From Microcaldota archaeon (GTDB lineage Archaea > Micrarchaeota > Micrarchaeia > Micrarchaeales > CABMGC01): a stretch of DNA of 64,000 nt. The translations under genes were made by a program, and so were the position numbers. Numbering within the stretch: position 1 is the first letter of the stretch; every line of letters starts with the position of its first letter. This document shows, piece by piece, positions 18,623-27,862 of this stretch. The stretch is taken from positions 3,931-67,930 of the forward strand of contig JAJZOD010000012.1 in the NCBI GenBank assembly GCA_021852055.1. Reading direction: 5' to 3'. The notes under the pieces were generated by a model that was not told where the DNA came from, made no database searches, and was given only the letters and a program-made list of their open reading frames with translations.

Positions 18623-20029
18623 ATGGCAAAAACTTATCTGGACATAGTAAAATACATGGTAGAGGCAAAGTTCTCTATAAACGGAAATGTTGACAAGCCC
18701 GACATAATAGGGGCGGTATTCGGTCAGACAGAAGGGCTGCTCGGCGACGACCTCGACTTGAGGGAACTCCAAAAAGGCGGAAAGATAGGCCGGATAGAGA
18801 TTGAACTGTCGCAGTCAAATAACAGGTGCGTAGGAAAGCTTCTGCTTCCCGCATCGCTTGACAGGATAGAAACATGCATACTTGCAGCTGCAGTTGAGTC
18901 TGTAGACCGCGTAGGCCCGTACGAAGCGCAGTTTTCAGTAGAAAAGGTTGAAGACACGCGTTCGGAGAAGAGGCGCAAGATACTCTCAAGGGCAAAGGAT
19001 CTGGTAAAGCTTCTTCTTAATACAGAGATACCCGACAGCAAGGAGCTCTCAGAGATGGTGCAATCGGAAGTGCGCGTCAGCGAGATAACATCATTCGGGC
19101 CGGAGAAACTGCCGTCAGGCCCCGAGGTGGGCAAAAGCCCTGAGCTGGTAGTAGTCGAAGGCCGTGCAGACGTCCTCAATCTCCTAAAGAATGATGTCGC
19201 AAGCGTCATAGCAGTCGGCGGCGCAACTGCAGTCCCTAAAAGCATAATAAATCTGTGCAGGGAGAAGGAGGTGACAGTGTTTCTCGATGGTGATCGCGGC
19301 GGAGACCTTATACTAAGGAATCTGACGAGCGCATGCGACATAGATTACGTCGCCAGGGCTCCCGATGGAAAAGAGGTTGAAGACCTTACCAGAAAAGAGA
19401 TAATAAAAGCCATGCGCACAAGAGTGCCTCTGGATCAGTACAGGCCGGGCCTCCGTGGCAGGCAGCACATGCCGCAGGATCGCATGCAGCACCAGCAGCC
19501 GTTTCACGAGATGCAGCAATCAGGTGCGCCAGATAAGCAGCCTGATTATGCTGTTCAAGATAACAATCCCTCTACAGAAGCGCAGGTACAAAATGCAGAT
19601 CCAAGCGACGAGACTCATGACAATTCATCGCAGCAGAGGTCAGTGCTCGATTCTGATGATGACTCACTGCAGACGATGGAATCGGAGCCTGTGCGCACGC
19701 AGCGGGTTGCGGCTCCGCAAAAGCCTGCAGTAGAGAGCATGGTGTTGTCAGAGCTGGTAACAGGGCTTGATGCATTGTCGGGCACGCTGCGCAGCAGGCT
19801 TTATGACAACAGCGGCACAGTAATAAAAGAGGTACCGATACGCGATCTGCTCTCTTCCGTGCAGAGCTCAAGCAATGTATATGGAATAGTTCTGGATGGC
19901 GTTATAACGCAGAGGCTTGTCGAGCTTGCCCTTCAAAAAGGCGTGCGCGCCATATACGGCCTCCGCGCAAATCCGATGCAGAGGAAGCATACTGATATAA
20001 TATTATACACAAAAGACGGCAGCGTGTGA
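18623..20029 (+). CDS. dnaG: Archaeal DnaG-type primase, 468 aa
   Basis: The N-terminal DnaG domain has DKPDIIGAVFGQTEGLLG and DDLDLRELQ. The TOPRIM domain has VVVEGRADVLNLL and VFLDGDRGGDL. A low-complexity Gln/Asp/Ser-rich linker (about residues 285-365) is followed by a conserved C-terminal helical domain (LDALSGTLRSRLYD). Archaeal DnaG is known mainly as an exosome subunit that helps poly(A) RNA degradation, with primase activity reported in some species. ATG 18623 is chosen because it has GGTGA 6 nt upstream and matches the family N-terminus; a TTG at 18611 is also in frame. Confidence 0.93.
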   Translation: MAKTYLDIVKYMVEAKFSINGNVDKPDIIGAVFGQTEGLLGDDLDLRELQKGGKIGRIEIELSQSNNRCVGKLLLPASLDRIETCILAAAVESVDRVGPYEAQFSVEKVEDTRSEKRRKILSRAKDLVKLLLNTEIPDSKELSEMVQSEVRVSEITSFGPEKLPSGPEVGKSPELVVVEGRADVLNLLKNDVASVIAVGGATAVPKSIINLCREKEVTVFLDGDRGGDLILRNLTSACDIDYVARAPDGKEVEDLTRKEIIKAMRTRVPLDQYRPGLRGRQHMPQDRMQHQQPFHEMQQSGAPDKQPDYAVQDNNPSTEAQVQNADPSDETHDNSSQQRSVLDSDDDSLQTMESEPVRTQRVAAPQKPAVESMVLSELVTGLDALSGTLRSRLYDNSGTVIKEVPIRDLLSSVQSSSNVYGIVLDGVITQRLVELALQKGVRAIYGLRANPMQRKHTDIILYTKDGSV

Positions 20030-20107
20030 CAGTGCCAATGGATATGCGCCGCCTGCAGCTCGGCGGCTGTTTGGATAAGATGCAGGGCTTCAAGCAATGG
20101 TAATGCC

Positions 20108-20830
20108 ATGGTCGGTAATATGCCAAGCAAAAATACAGAGAGGCATTCACACTCAAGCTCCAGATTCCTCTCTGATTTTATCCTGGGTAGCCAGGACGGT
20201 CTTGTGAATGTCCTCGGCATAATACTCGGCGTCTCTGCTGCAACAAGCGACATACGCATAATATTCGTTGCTGCACTGGCAGCTCTCGGGGCAGAGTCAG
20301 TTTCAATGGGTGCTGTAGCATACACCTCTACTCTTGCTAGGCGCAGGTACTATCTGGGAGAGCTGAAAAGGGAGAAAAAAGAGATGCAGGAAGTGCCGAA
20401 AACAGAGCGCAAGGAGATAATAAACATATTAAAAGGCTGGGGCTACAAAGGCCGCGCACTGAAGGAGATGACATCTCACATAGTATCAAATCCCAAAGCC
20501 ATGCTCGAGTTCATGATGTCTTTTGAGCTGTCATTGTCTCCTGTTGGCGAGTCACAGCCGCTGCGTAGTTTCACAACTGTCCTGCTTTCTACAATATTCG
20601 GGTCTGTAATACCATTGCTGCCTTTCCTGTTCTTTACCCATAATATACTCTGGGGTGCTATAGCCTCAGTTATAATATCAGGCATATTCCTTTTCATAAT
20701 AGGCTATTACGAGGCAAAATACACAATAGGCTCTTTATGGCGCAGCGGGATGCAGCTACTTATAATAGGCCTTGCCGCAGGCCTTGTCGGATACCTGATT
20801 GGCCACTTTGTCGGTGCAGTGCCTTTGTAA
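20108..20830 (+). CDS. VIT1/CCC1-family Fe2+/Mn2+ transporter, 240 aa
   Basis: The first helix pair has the family signature SDFILGSQDGLVNVLGIILGV. Then come a charged loop with ERRxxLGEL-type helices (RRRYYLGELKREKKEM) and a helix hairpin near FMMSFELSL. Three more membrane helices make five in total. The family moves Fe2+ or Mn2+ out of the cytosol or into storage. The conserved acidic residues D42-type are seen as SQDG. A cytosolic metal-binding Glu cluster is present as ELKREKKEMQE. In an iron-rich habitat it would serve detoxification (inference). Confidence 0.87.
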   Translation: MVGNMPSKNTERHSHSSSRFLSDFILGSQDGLVNVLGIILGVSAATSDIRIIFVAALAALGAESVSMGAVAYTSTLARRRYYLGELKREKKEMQEVPKTERKEIINILKGWGYKGRALKEMTSHIVSNPKAMLEFMMSFELSLSPVGESQPLRSFTTVLLSTIFGSVIPLLPFLFFTHNILWGAIASVIISGIFLFIIGYYEAKYTIGSLWRSGMQLLIIGLAAGLVGYLIGHFVGAVPL

Positions 20831-20891
20831 GCCCGATGCCATTCCTCAGCAATCCATCGCCTGTTTTATAGCTTTGCAGCATATAACGTTT

Positions 20892-21473
20892 ATGCATTTT
20901 GGAAGAGGAGCAGAAGCACAGGGCTCTGTGCAGCATACGGGCAGCGACTGCCACAGGCATGTAGACAGGCTTATACGCTCTTCCAAGGAGCTCATGATAG
21001 TGTCCCCGTATGTCGACCAGTATTATGCGGATATACTACGCCGTTCTTCAGGCGGCAAGAAAGTGCTGCTCATCTCTTCATCGATAGATTGGCGCGCTGC
21101 AAAAGAGCTCGGAAGGCGCAGGCACATATTCATATTTGCGGCATTGTCAATACTGCTTGCAATGCTTGATATATCAGAACTGTATGTCAATTCACTGACA
21201 TTTGCAAACCTGTTCGCAACAGTTTTCCTGGTAGGGGTTCTGGCACTCTTTCTCCTTCGGGGAGGCGGCAATGTCCAGCTCAGAAAGCCATTGAAATTTG
21301 TCCACATGAAGCTTTATATTTCGGAAAGCCAGGCCATACAGGGATCTGCAAACCTTACATACAACGGCATGCATAGGAATGTGGAGCATATAGAGATAAT
21401 AAGCGATCCATCGGTGATCAACGCACTCAGGAAGGAGTTCATGGAGCTTTGGAAAAACTCGGAGCCTATCTGA
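20892..21473 (+). CDS. PLD-like protein with two membrane helices inserted, 193 aa
   Basis: The N-terminal part (RLIRSSKELMIVSPYVDQYYADIL) is the strand-helix beginning of a phospholipase-D-like domain. The C-terminal part has HMKLYISESQAIQGSANLT, which gives a His-x-Lys and the G-S-x-N motif of the HKD superfamily. Between them lie two membrane helices (IFIFAALSILLAMLD; FATVFLVGVLALFLL). There is one HKD motif only, so dimerisation would be needed for activity. The ATG at 20892 is used since upstream codons overlap the transporter gene. It could act on lipids or DNA; not decidable here. Confidence 0.68.
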   Translation: MHFGRGAEAQGSVQHTGSDCHRHVDRLIRSSKELMIVSPYVDQYYADILRRSSGGKKVLLISSSIDWRAAKELGRRRHIFIFAALSILLAMLDISELYVNSLTFANLFATVFLVGVLALFLLRGGGNVQLRKPLKFVHMKLYISESQAIQGSANLTYNGMHRNVEHIEIISDPSVINALRKEFMELWKNSEPI

Positions 21474-22155
21474 ATACTATCTCCATGTCTCCGGCATAGT
21501 TGAATTCGGGGCACTTTATGAACAGCGTAACTATGTAGCTGTCTTTCACATCAACTGACAACGGAACTGAAGGCTGCGTTGACACAATGCTGAACGGAGC
21601 CGAGGCCTCTACAGAACTGATCTTCTGCTGAAAACTAAGTATCTTGTACAGTTGTATATCCCTCCTGAATACCTGACCTTTTTTGATATTCATGTTGAAT
21701 GCAGAACTTTCAAGATCTGCCCTTTTCTCGCCGTTCACAAGCACGATTTTAGCTACATTAATATCTATGTTGTCGGAGCTTCCAGTGCCGAATTTGACAA
21801 TAAGCGGGCCGTTATAGCTGCCATCCGGCGGCTTTATCCTAAGTGCGAAATTCTCTTCCGACATATACTGTACATTAATTGGCAGCGCCGGCTTTATGCT
21901 TATAAGCTCAAATGGCTTCTCTATAGAAATAGTGCTTACAGTTATGTCAGGTCCCTTCAGATTATCAGGAAGCAGACCGTTGCCCAGCCTGTTCTTGAAC
22001 GGTATGTTTATATCAAATATGCCGCTGACGTCCTTTCCTGGGAGGCTGTGGACGTCTCCGCCAAGCCTTATGTTTATGCTTGTTATGGTTGTCGCCGGCG
22101 CTGCGCCGCCATGATCTTTCAGCCCCTTTCCCTTAATAAAATCAAAAAACGCCAT
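21466..22155 (-). CDS. Uncharacterised beta-rich protein, 229 aa
   Basis: Start ATG 22155 gives MAFFDFIKGKGLKDHGG; the frame extends further upstream, but that part looks non-coding and crosses the divergent promoter. The protein alternates strands and polar turns across two similar halves (ITSINIRLGG; DINVAKIVLVNGEK), suggesting two Ig-like or arrestin-like beta-sandwich domains. There is no signal peptide and no membrane helix, so it is probably cytosolic. Its end overlaps the convergent PLD-like gene by 8 bp. Family is not recognised. Confidence 0.65.
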   Translation of the reverse strand: MAFFDFIKGKGLKDHGGAAPATTITSINIRLGGDVHSLPGKDVSGIFDINIPFKNRLGNGLLPDNLKGPDITVSTISIEKPFELISIKPALPINVQYMSEENFALRIKPPDGSYNGPLIVKFGTGSSDNIDINVAKIVLVNGEKRADLESSAFNMNIKKGQVFRRDIQLYKILSFQQKISSVEASAPFSIVSTQPSVPLSVDVKDSYIVTLFIKCPEFNYAGDMEIVFR

Positions 22156-22270
22156 AATCTCTGCCTTTATGCTTTTATCTACGGTAAATATATTGCAGTG
22201 ATAAACTATATATTCATAATCTGTAGAACAATAACTAAATATAATCCTCAACAACAAATTATGTGATAAG

Positions 22271-22729
22271 ATGCTGGAAGAAAACTCTAAAGCCCCTGAA
22301 TTTGAACTTGACGGATCCGATGGCAGAAAGCATACGCTTTCCGAATTCAAAGGAAAATACCTTATTCTTTATTTCTATCCCAAAGACGACACTCCTGGCT
22401 GCACCACAGAGGCAAAAGGCTTCAATTCAGACATAAAGAAAATAAGGGACATGGGGGCCGAGGTAGTAGGCATAAGCAAGGATGACATAAAGTCCCATGG
22501 AAAATTCTGCAGCAAATACGGACTTAGTTTCCTTCTACTCTCAGATCCGGATAGCAAGACAATAAAAGCCTATGGTGCATACGGCGACAGAGGGATCTTC
22601 GGTGTTGGTACCCTCAGAAACACGTACATTATAGGAAAAGACGGCAGGATAGCCAAGGCATACACAAAAGTAAAGCCGAATGGCCACAGTGCAGAGGTAA
22701 TCGATTTTCTAAGCAACGTCAGCAAATAA
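22271..22729 (+). CDS. bcp: Peroxiredoxin, Bcp/PrxQ type, 152 aa
   Basis: This thiol peroxidase reduces hydroperoxides. Peroxidatic Cys44 lies in TPGCTTEAKGF, and the Pro-Thr-Cys-type context and YFYPKDDTPG loop are canonical. The resolving Cys found five residues later in many PrxQ proteins is missing (Gly/Phe there). A second Cys, C80 (GKFCSKYG), is placed where other PrxQ members carry a helix-3 resolving Cys. Start is supported by GTGAT 3 nt before the ATG. Downstream lies an insertion-element remnant. Confidence 0.93.
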   Translation: MLEENSKAPEFELDGSDGRKHTLSEFKGKYLILYFYPKDDTPGCTTEAKGFNSDIKKIRDMGAEVVGISKDDIKSHGKFCSKYGLSFLLLSDPDSKTIKAYGAYGDRGIFGVGTLRNTYIIGKDGRIAKAYTKVKPNGHSAEVIDFLSNVSK

Positions 22730-22746
22730 AAGTGCTTCTACATTGC

Positions 22747-22860
22747 GACATCCATTGTTTACATCGTTATCAATGTTTACATTCATTATTTATGCAGTTC
22801 GCTCTCATCCCACAGTAAAGCATGTGAGGTTTCCTGCTCACACTGTTAAGTTCTTTACGC
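22747..22860 (-). mobile_element. Remnant of an IS605/IS1341-type (tnpB) element end
   Basis: About 100 bp here match the sequence around the start of the tnpB remnant at 40.85-40.96 kb. Shared pieces include gacatccat, tttacatcgttatc, tttatgcagttcgct and a hairpin region. On the minus strand the match covers the first tnpB codons (ATGGATGTC) and then stops. The hairpin (CCCACA / TGTGAGG with one bulge) resembles the structured ends of IS200/IS605-family elements. I read it as a solo or internally deleted end with no transposase left. Confidence 0.6.
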
Positions 22861-22900
22861 TTTTCTCAAGCATCCTGTTGTCTATAAATCCGTACGCTCC

Positions 22901-23026
22901 TTAAAGCCCGTTCCTGAAATTCTCAGGGATTACAACATCATACACTCTTCTAAACCTATCATAGAAATCATACCTTGAGAATATCCAACTGCGTATCGAG
23001 CCAGCGTCGTGTATAGGGGTTGCCAT
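22901..23026 (-). other. Short open frame of unknown origin, 41 aa
   Basis: A 41-codon frame starts at ATG 23026 and stops at 22901. The same frame stays open upstream without another ATG, into the aminopeptidase promoter. Composition is protein-like (GSIRSWIFSRYDFYDRFRRVYD). It abuts the insertion-element remnant and could be the tail of a decayed gene. I recognise no family. The rest of 22730-23172 holds only this and the element remnant. Confidence 0.25.
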
Positions 23027-23172
23027 AATGAATAAGTACTGGATATCAGTGAGCCTGCAGCTTACCCATAATACTCCTGCCTGCAGTTGTGTGGTTGATT
23101 CACCGTAGTGTCTGAGTTGCCAGGTGCGACAACATAGAAAAGTCTTTAAAAACCAAATGTAATATATAAACT

Positions 23173-25707
23173 ATGCAATATAAACGCGAGTCTCTGGGAA
23201 ACAGCGTAATTCCATCGAGATACGAACTATTTTTCGAGCCCGACATGGAAAAATTCACATATTCTGCCAAGTCAATTATACACATAGACATAAAGGAAAA
23301 AACAAAATCTATAAATCTAAACTCTGCAGGATTGGAGATAAGCAAGGCATCGATAAACAGCAACGGCAAGCTTCAAAATGCATCAATAAATTTAAACAGC
23401 GCGCGGGAGCTCCTTACCCTATTGTTTCCGAAGCCCGTATCTGGAAAGGCTAGTATTGAGATACTATTCAGCGGTAAATGCACCGACAGCATGAACGGGC
23501 TCTACCGTAGCAAATATACAATCAACGGCAAGACGCAATGGATGCTTACTACGCAGTTTGAAGCCGCAAATGCGCGCAATGCATTTCCATGCTTCGACGA
23601 GCCTGGGCTCAAGGCAGTGTACGACCTTTCACTTCTTGTTGATAATAATCTGCAGTGCATTTCAAACATGCCTATAAAAAACGAATCAAAAACAGGCAGC
23701 AAAAAACTGGTTGTTTTCGACACAACTCTGAAGATGTCAACATATCTGCTGTACATAGGCGTAGGCAACTTCGACGTAATAACAGACCACCTGGGGCGCC
23801 TTCAGATAAATGCAGTTACCGTTCCAGGGAAAAAAGACCTCGCTTCGCTCGCGCTTAGCTACGCAAAGAAGTTCATACGGTTTTATGAAACATATTTCGG
23901 CATACAGTATCCACTGCCCAAAATAGACCTGATAGCAGTGCCCGATTTCGCTGCAGGTGCCATGGAGAACTGGGGCGCCATAACCTTCCGTGAGACCGCG
24001 CTTCTCGCCGAGGGAAACGCTTCAATATTTACTAAGCAGAGAATAGCAGAAACAGTAGCACATGAACTTACCCACCAGTGGTTCGGTGATCTTGTCACTA
24101 TGAAGTGGTGGGACGACCTGTGGCTAAATGAGAGCTTCGCAACCTTTATGAGCTATAAGGCCATGGATGCGGTATTTCCCGAATGGAACATCAGCACCGA
24201 GTACTTAAACAGCGTGATAAGCCAGGCTTTTGCAGCAGACCAGCTCCTCTCAACGCACCCTATACATGTGAACGTAAGCAATCCAGGAGAAATAGACCAG
24301 ATATTTGACGAGATAAGCTACCAGAAAGGCGGCAGCGTGCTCAATATGCTGGAGGACTATGTAGGCAAAGACGTATTCAGAAAAGGGCTACACATCTATC
24401 TTAAGAATAAATCCTACTCTAATGCCGAGGCAGATGACCTGTGGGATGCGTTAGGAAAGGTTTCGAAAAAGGGTCACGGCTCTGATATCAAATCAGTCGC
24501 AAACAGCTGGATCTCAAAAAAAGGCTATCCTTATATAAATGTTAAAAAATCAAGCGGCGGTGTAACTCTTAAGCAGGAACGGTTCACACTCTTAAACTCA
24601 AAAGAGCGCAGCGGCATATGGCCAGTACCAATCCATTACTCAGCTTCACCGAAAGACAAATCAGGGAAGAAGATACTGATGTCCTCGGCCACGATCAGTC
24701 TCCCTGTAAAAGAGCTTTCTATAAAACTTAATCTTAACCAGAAAGGCTTTTTCAGGACATTGTATTCTAAAGAGAAGCTTGACGAACTAGGCAATATGAT
24801 CAAAGAGAACGAGCTGACAAATGTTGATGCATGGGGCATAGAGAACGACCTTTACGCATTCACAAAACGATGCGATTATACCCTTGAGGAGTATCTGGAC
24901 TTTATAGGAAGCTACTGCTTTGCTGCAAAGTACCCTCTTAACCTTAGTGTAATCCAGCACCTTGGTGGTCTTTACAATCTTACTTACAACTCTAAGAGCC
25001 CTGTGCGCGATCGCATAAAGAAGCTGCTGAAAGATTACAGCACTGAAACGCTCAAGCAGGTTGGATGGATACGCTCACAAAACGAAAGTACTGTAACCAC
25101 AAAGCTCCGCTCGGCAGCAATCTCCGCATCAGGTTTTTCTGGTGATACCGCAACAATTCACAAGGCAGGGAAGCTTTTCGAGATGTTAATTGAAAGCAAG
25201 AAGCCTATAGATCCGAACCTGCGCAGCTCTGTATACGGTATTGTTGCATTCAATGGCAACAAATCTATTCACAAGGCTTTTACTGATATGTACATCAAAG
25301 AGGAGATTCCAGACGAGAAATCAAGGTACCTTCAGGCGCTAGGAATGTTTAATGATATCAGTCTTCTAAAGGAGTCGCTAAGATTTACTTTGTCAGACAG
25401 CGTAAAATACGGGGACTCCATAACAATACCTGCAGTAATATCATCAAGGCCTGCGGGCAGGTCAGTCATCTGGCAGTGGACTCGCGACAACTGGACTCTT
25501 CTCAGGTCGAGATACCAGAGCGGGACGCATCTTCTCCAATACTTTGTAGACAATCTTGCAGCTGTGCCTGATGAAAAAACGCTAAATAACATAAACTCGT
25601 TCTTTTCAAAGAAACAGAACATGCGTGATGACATAAGGCAGTCGCTGGAGCAGGCGAATGAGATTGCCAGGATAAACCTCAGATTCATGAGAGAGAATGG
25701 GGTGTGA
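23173..25707 (+). CDS. M1-family zinc aminopeptidase, 844 aa
   Basis: This enzyme removes N-terminal residues from peptides, as the tricorn interacting factors F2/F3 do downstream of the proteasome. The exopeptidase motif GAMEN is at 262-266. Zinc motif HELTH is at 297-301 with the third ligand Glu320 (LWLNESFA). The N-terminal beta domain, catalytic domain and C-terminal helical domain are all present and length is usual for the family. The TATA-like tttaaaaa at 23145-23152 lies 25 nt upstream of ATG 23173, suggesting a leaderless message. It ends 3 nt before the helicase gene and is probably cotranscribed with it. Confidence 0.93.
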   Translation: MQYKRESLGNSVIPSRYELFFEPDMEKFTYSAKSIIHIDIKEKTKSINLNSAGLEISKASINSNGKLQNASINLNSARELLTLLFPKPVSGKASIEILFSGKCTDSMNGLYRSKYTINGKTQWMLTTQFEAANARNAFPCFDEPGLKAVYDLSLLVDNNLQCISNMPIKNESKTGSKKLVVFDTTLKMSTYLLYIGVGNFDVITDHLGRLQINAVTVPGKKDLASLALSYAKKFIRFYETYFGIQYPLPKIDLIAVPDFAAGAMENWGAITFRETALLAEGNASIFTKQRIAETVAHELTHQWFGDLVTMKWWDDLWLNESFATFMSYKAMDAVFPEWNISTEYLNSVISQAFAADQLLSTHPIHVNVSNPGEIDQIFDEISYQKGGSVLNMLEDYVGKDVFRKGLHIYLKNKSYSNAEADDLWDALGKVSKKGHGSDIKSVANSWISKKGYPYINVKKSSGGVTLKQERFTLLNSKERSGIWPVPIHYSASPKDKSGKKILMSSATISLPVKELSIKLNLNQKGFFRTLYSKEKLDELGNMIKENELTNVDAWGIENDLYAFTKRCDYTLEEYLDFIGSYCFAAKYPLNLSVIQHLGGLYNLTYNSKSPVRDRIKKLLKDYSTETLKQVGWIRSQNESTVTTKLRSAAISASGFSGDTATIHKAGKLFEMLIESKKPIDPNLRSSVYGIVAFNGNKSIHKAFTDMYIKEEIPDEKSRYLQALGMFNDISLLKESLRFTLSDSVKYGDSITIPAVISSRPAGRSVIWQWTRDNWTLLRSRYQSGTHLLQYFVDNLAAVPDEKTLNNINSFFSKKQNMRDDIRQSLEQANEIARINLRFMRENGV

Positions 25708-25710
25708 CAT

Positions 25711-27552
25711 TTGTCGGACTTCCCGTTCCGCTTCGACAAGCCGCGGCCCTATCAGGACATAATGATGTCAGAGATAAAATCTGCGCTGTCCGAGAAGAGA
25801 AGCATACTTGTAAATGCGCCTACGGGCATAGGCAAGACAGATGCGTCTATATCTGCTGTTCTGGAGTTTGCAATGAGCCATGGACAAAAGGTTTTTTTCC
25901 TTACCCCGAAAATATCGCAGCACAAGATAGCAGTCGAAGTGCTCTCAGGCATACGCAAGAAGTTTGGGTTGGCCATAAGCTATATTGATATTGTGGGGAA
26001 GAGGAACCTATGCGTTAACAACAAGATAAATTTTATAGAGGGGGAATCATTCTACAGGGGCTGCGACTCTCTTGTGAAAACCAAGAAATGCAGCTTCTAT
26101 TCAAAAGCAAAGCTAAAGGGCTCTGTTGACGAGGTGGCGCAGTATGCTGGCTTGGGTCACAACATGTTTTTCGACGCGTGCTTCAGCAAAGGCATATGCG
26201 CTTACGAAGCTGCATCGGATCTTGCAAAGGAATCCAATTTCATAATAGCAGACTATGCCCACATACTGAATCCATATACAAAAGCGGCATTTATGAAAAG
26301 GATAGCAGGCAGGCTTGAGAACTCGATAATAATATGGGACGAGGCGCATAACATACTCGGAGCAGCAAGCTCATATCTCAGCGCTACGCTGAGCAGCTAC
26401 TCCATAGCCAATGCGCAGAAGGAGCTGGCAGAGATAGACAACAGACTTGATATCACCTACCTTGAATTTGTCCTTGAAAGCATCGCAGGCAAGCGTCTCT
26501 CGGGCACTGCAAATGCTGAGGCGTACTTTGAGCTTGAAGATATGAATAGCTTCATGCCTTCGGGAATAGAGGAGATAACAGAACAGTTTGAAAAGGCGGG
26601 CCTTGAGTATGTGTCAAAAACCGAGGCCAAACGTTCATCGCTTTCGCATATATCCAGATTTCTTTCAGCATTAAGCGGCGCGGACGATTCATGCGCAAGA
26701 ATAGTTTCCAGAAGGGGCAGGGACGTAAAGCTGTCGATTACATCCTTGTATCCGAAAGAGCCGCTCGAATCGCTTAAAGAAGCGTATGCCAACGTATTCA
26801 TGAGTGGCACCCTGCTTCCGCTTGAGATGTACAAGGAGCTGCTGGGCCTGAAAGACGCAAAAACAGCAAACCTCAGCTCGCCATTCCCAAAATCCAATAA
26901 GCTGTGCCTGGTCGATTCTGAGACTTCTACAAAATACGAATACAGGTCTGTGGAGAACTACAAGAAGATAGCAGAAAAGATAGCTGTTTTAAAAAACAGG
27001 ACAAACGGCAATGTTGCAGTGTTCTTCCCCAGCTTCGATGTCCTCGATTCCGTATACAGGCATATGGGCCGCCAGGTGGAGTACATCCAGCGCCGCGACA
27101 TGCGCACCTCTGCAGTCGAATCGATGATACGCGATTTCAAGTCGTGCAGCGACTCGCTAATGTTTGCAGTCATGGGCGGCAGCTTCAGCGAAGGCATAGA
27201 CTACTCTGGCAATATAATAAAAGGCATAATAATAGTCGGAATACCTCTTGAAAGGCCGAATCTGGAACTTAACTCAAAGATAGCCTACATGAATAAGCTG
27301 TTTAACGGAAAGGGCAGCGAGTATGCTTATATAATACCCGGAGTTGTCCGGGCTGCGCAGGCAGCAGGCAGGGCCATAAGGAGCGAGTCGGACCGCGCAT
27401 TCATAGTATTGATGGACAAACGGTACAACTGGCACTTATACCGTTCACTGATAAGCAATTTTGTAAGCGTATCAAAATCAGAAGACAACATACGCTCGAT
27501 AAGCGAATTTCTAGGCAAAGCAACAGTGACAGGTAAGGCTAAATCTGAATAA
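25711..27552 (+). CDS. XPD/Rad3-like superfamily 2 DNA helicase, 613 aa
   Basis: This is a 5'-3' helicase of the XPD/DinG class. Walker A APTGIGKT is at 36-43 and DEAH at 210-213. Between them are Cys101, Cys118, Cys127 and Cys163, consistent with the 4Fe-4S cluster of XPD. Helicase domain 2 shows VFFPSFDVLDSVY, then GGSFSEGIDY and the arginine-finger motif AAGRAIRSESDRA. Start is TTG 25711, with GGTG just upstream and 3 nt after the aminopeptidase stop. Role is inferred as DNA repair or replication-fork processing. Confidence 0.92.
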   Translation: MSDFPFRFDKPRPYQDIMMSEIKSALSEKRSILVNAPTGIGKTDASISAVLEFAMSHGQKVFFLTPKISQHKIAVEVLSGIRKKFGLAISYIDIVGKRNLCVNNKINFIEGESFYRGCDSLVKTKKCSFYSKAKLKGSVDEVAQYAGLGHNMFFDACFSKGICAYEAASDLAKESNFIIADYAHILNPYTKAAFMKRIAGRLENSIIIWDEAHNILGAASSYLSATLSSYSIANAQKELAEIDNRLDITYLEFVLESIAGKRLSGTANAEAYFELEDMNSFMPSGIEEITEQFEKAGLEYVSKTEAKRSSLSHISRFLSALSGADDSCARIVSRRGRDVKLSITSLYPKEPLESLKEAYANVFMSGTLLPLEMYKELLGLKDAKTANLSSPFPKSNKLCLVDSETSTKYEYRSVENYKKIAEKIAVLKNRTNGNVAVFFPSFDVLDSVYRHMGRQVEYIQRRDMRTSAVESMIRDFKSCSDSLMFAVMGGSFSEGIDYSGNIIKGIIIVGIPLERPNLELNSKIAYMNKLFNGKGSEYAYIIPGVVRAAQAAGRAIRSESDRAFIVLMDKRYNWHLYRSLISNFVSVSKSEDNIRSISEFLGKATVTGKAKSE

Positions 27553-27850
27553 GTAACTCACCTGATTCATCCTCTTCGACAGCATAATGACGTGTGTCAG
27601 TTACCCACGGCGTGTTCTCATCAGCTTTTCCTGTTTCTATGTCAAATGCGCCGCTGTGCCATGGACATATCAGCTCATTATTGTCTACACTGCCTTCAAA
27701 AAGCGGGCCTTGTTCATGAGTGCATAAGCCGTCAAGGGCGTGCACACTTCCGTTGTGAAGCACTATTGCATAGTCTTTGCCTGCGACATTTGCCTTTATA
27801 GGCTCGTTTTCTCTAAGATCCGACTTCTTAACTCCAAGCCTCTCAGCCAT
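27539..27850 (-). CDS. Rieske [2Fe-2S] ferredoxin-like protein, about 103 aa
   Basis: Both cluster-binding motifs are present: C-T-H in GLCTHEQGPL and C-P-W-H-S in LICPWHSGAFD. The protein is soluble, like NirD-type or dioxygenase ferredoxins. ATG 27850 has GGTG 8 nt upstream; a GTG start at 27859 is also possible. It overlaps the helicase gene end by 14 bp in convergent orientation and follows the YbjQ gene closely (12 nt), so they are probably one transcript. Electron partner is unknown. Confidence 0.88.
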   Translation of the reverse strand: MAERLGVKKSDLRENEPIKANVAGKDYAIVLHNGSVHALDGLCTHEQGPLFEGSVDNNELICPWHSGAFDIETGKADENTPWVTDTRHYAVEEDESGELLIQI

Positions 27851-27862
27851 TCCCAGCACCCA

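Noticed and set aside
19313-19871. Minus-strand frames inside dnaG and its linker
   Set aside because: Shadows of a well-supported gene with no own start signals.
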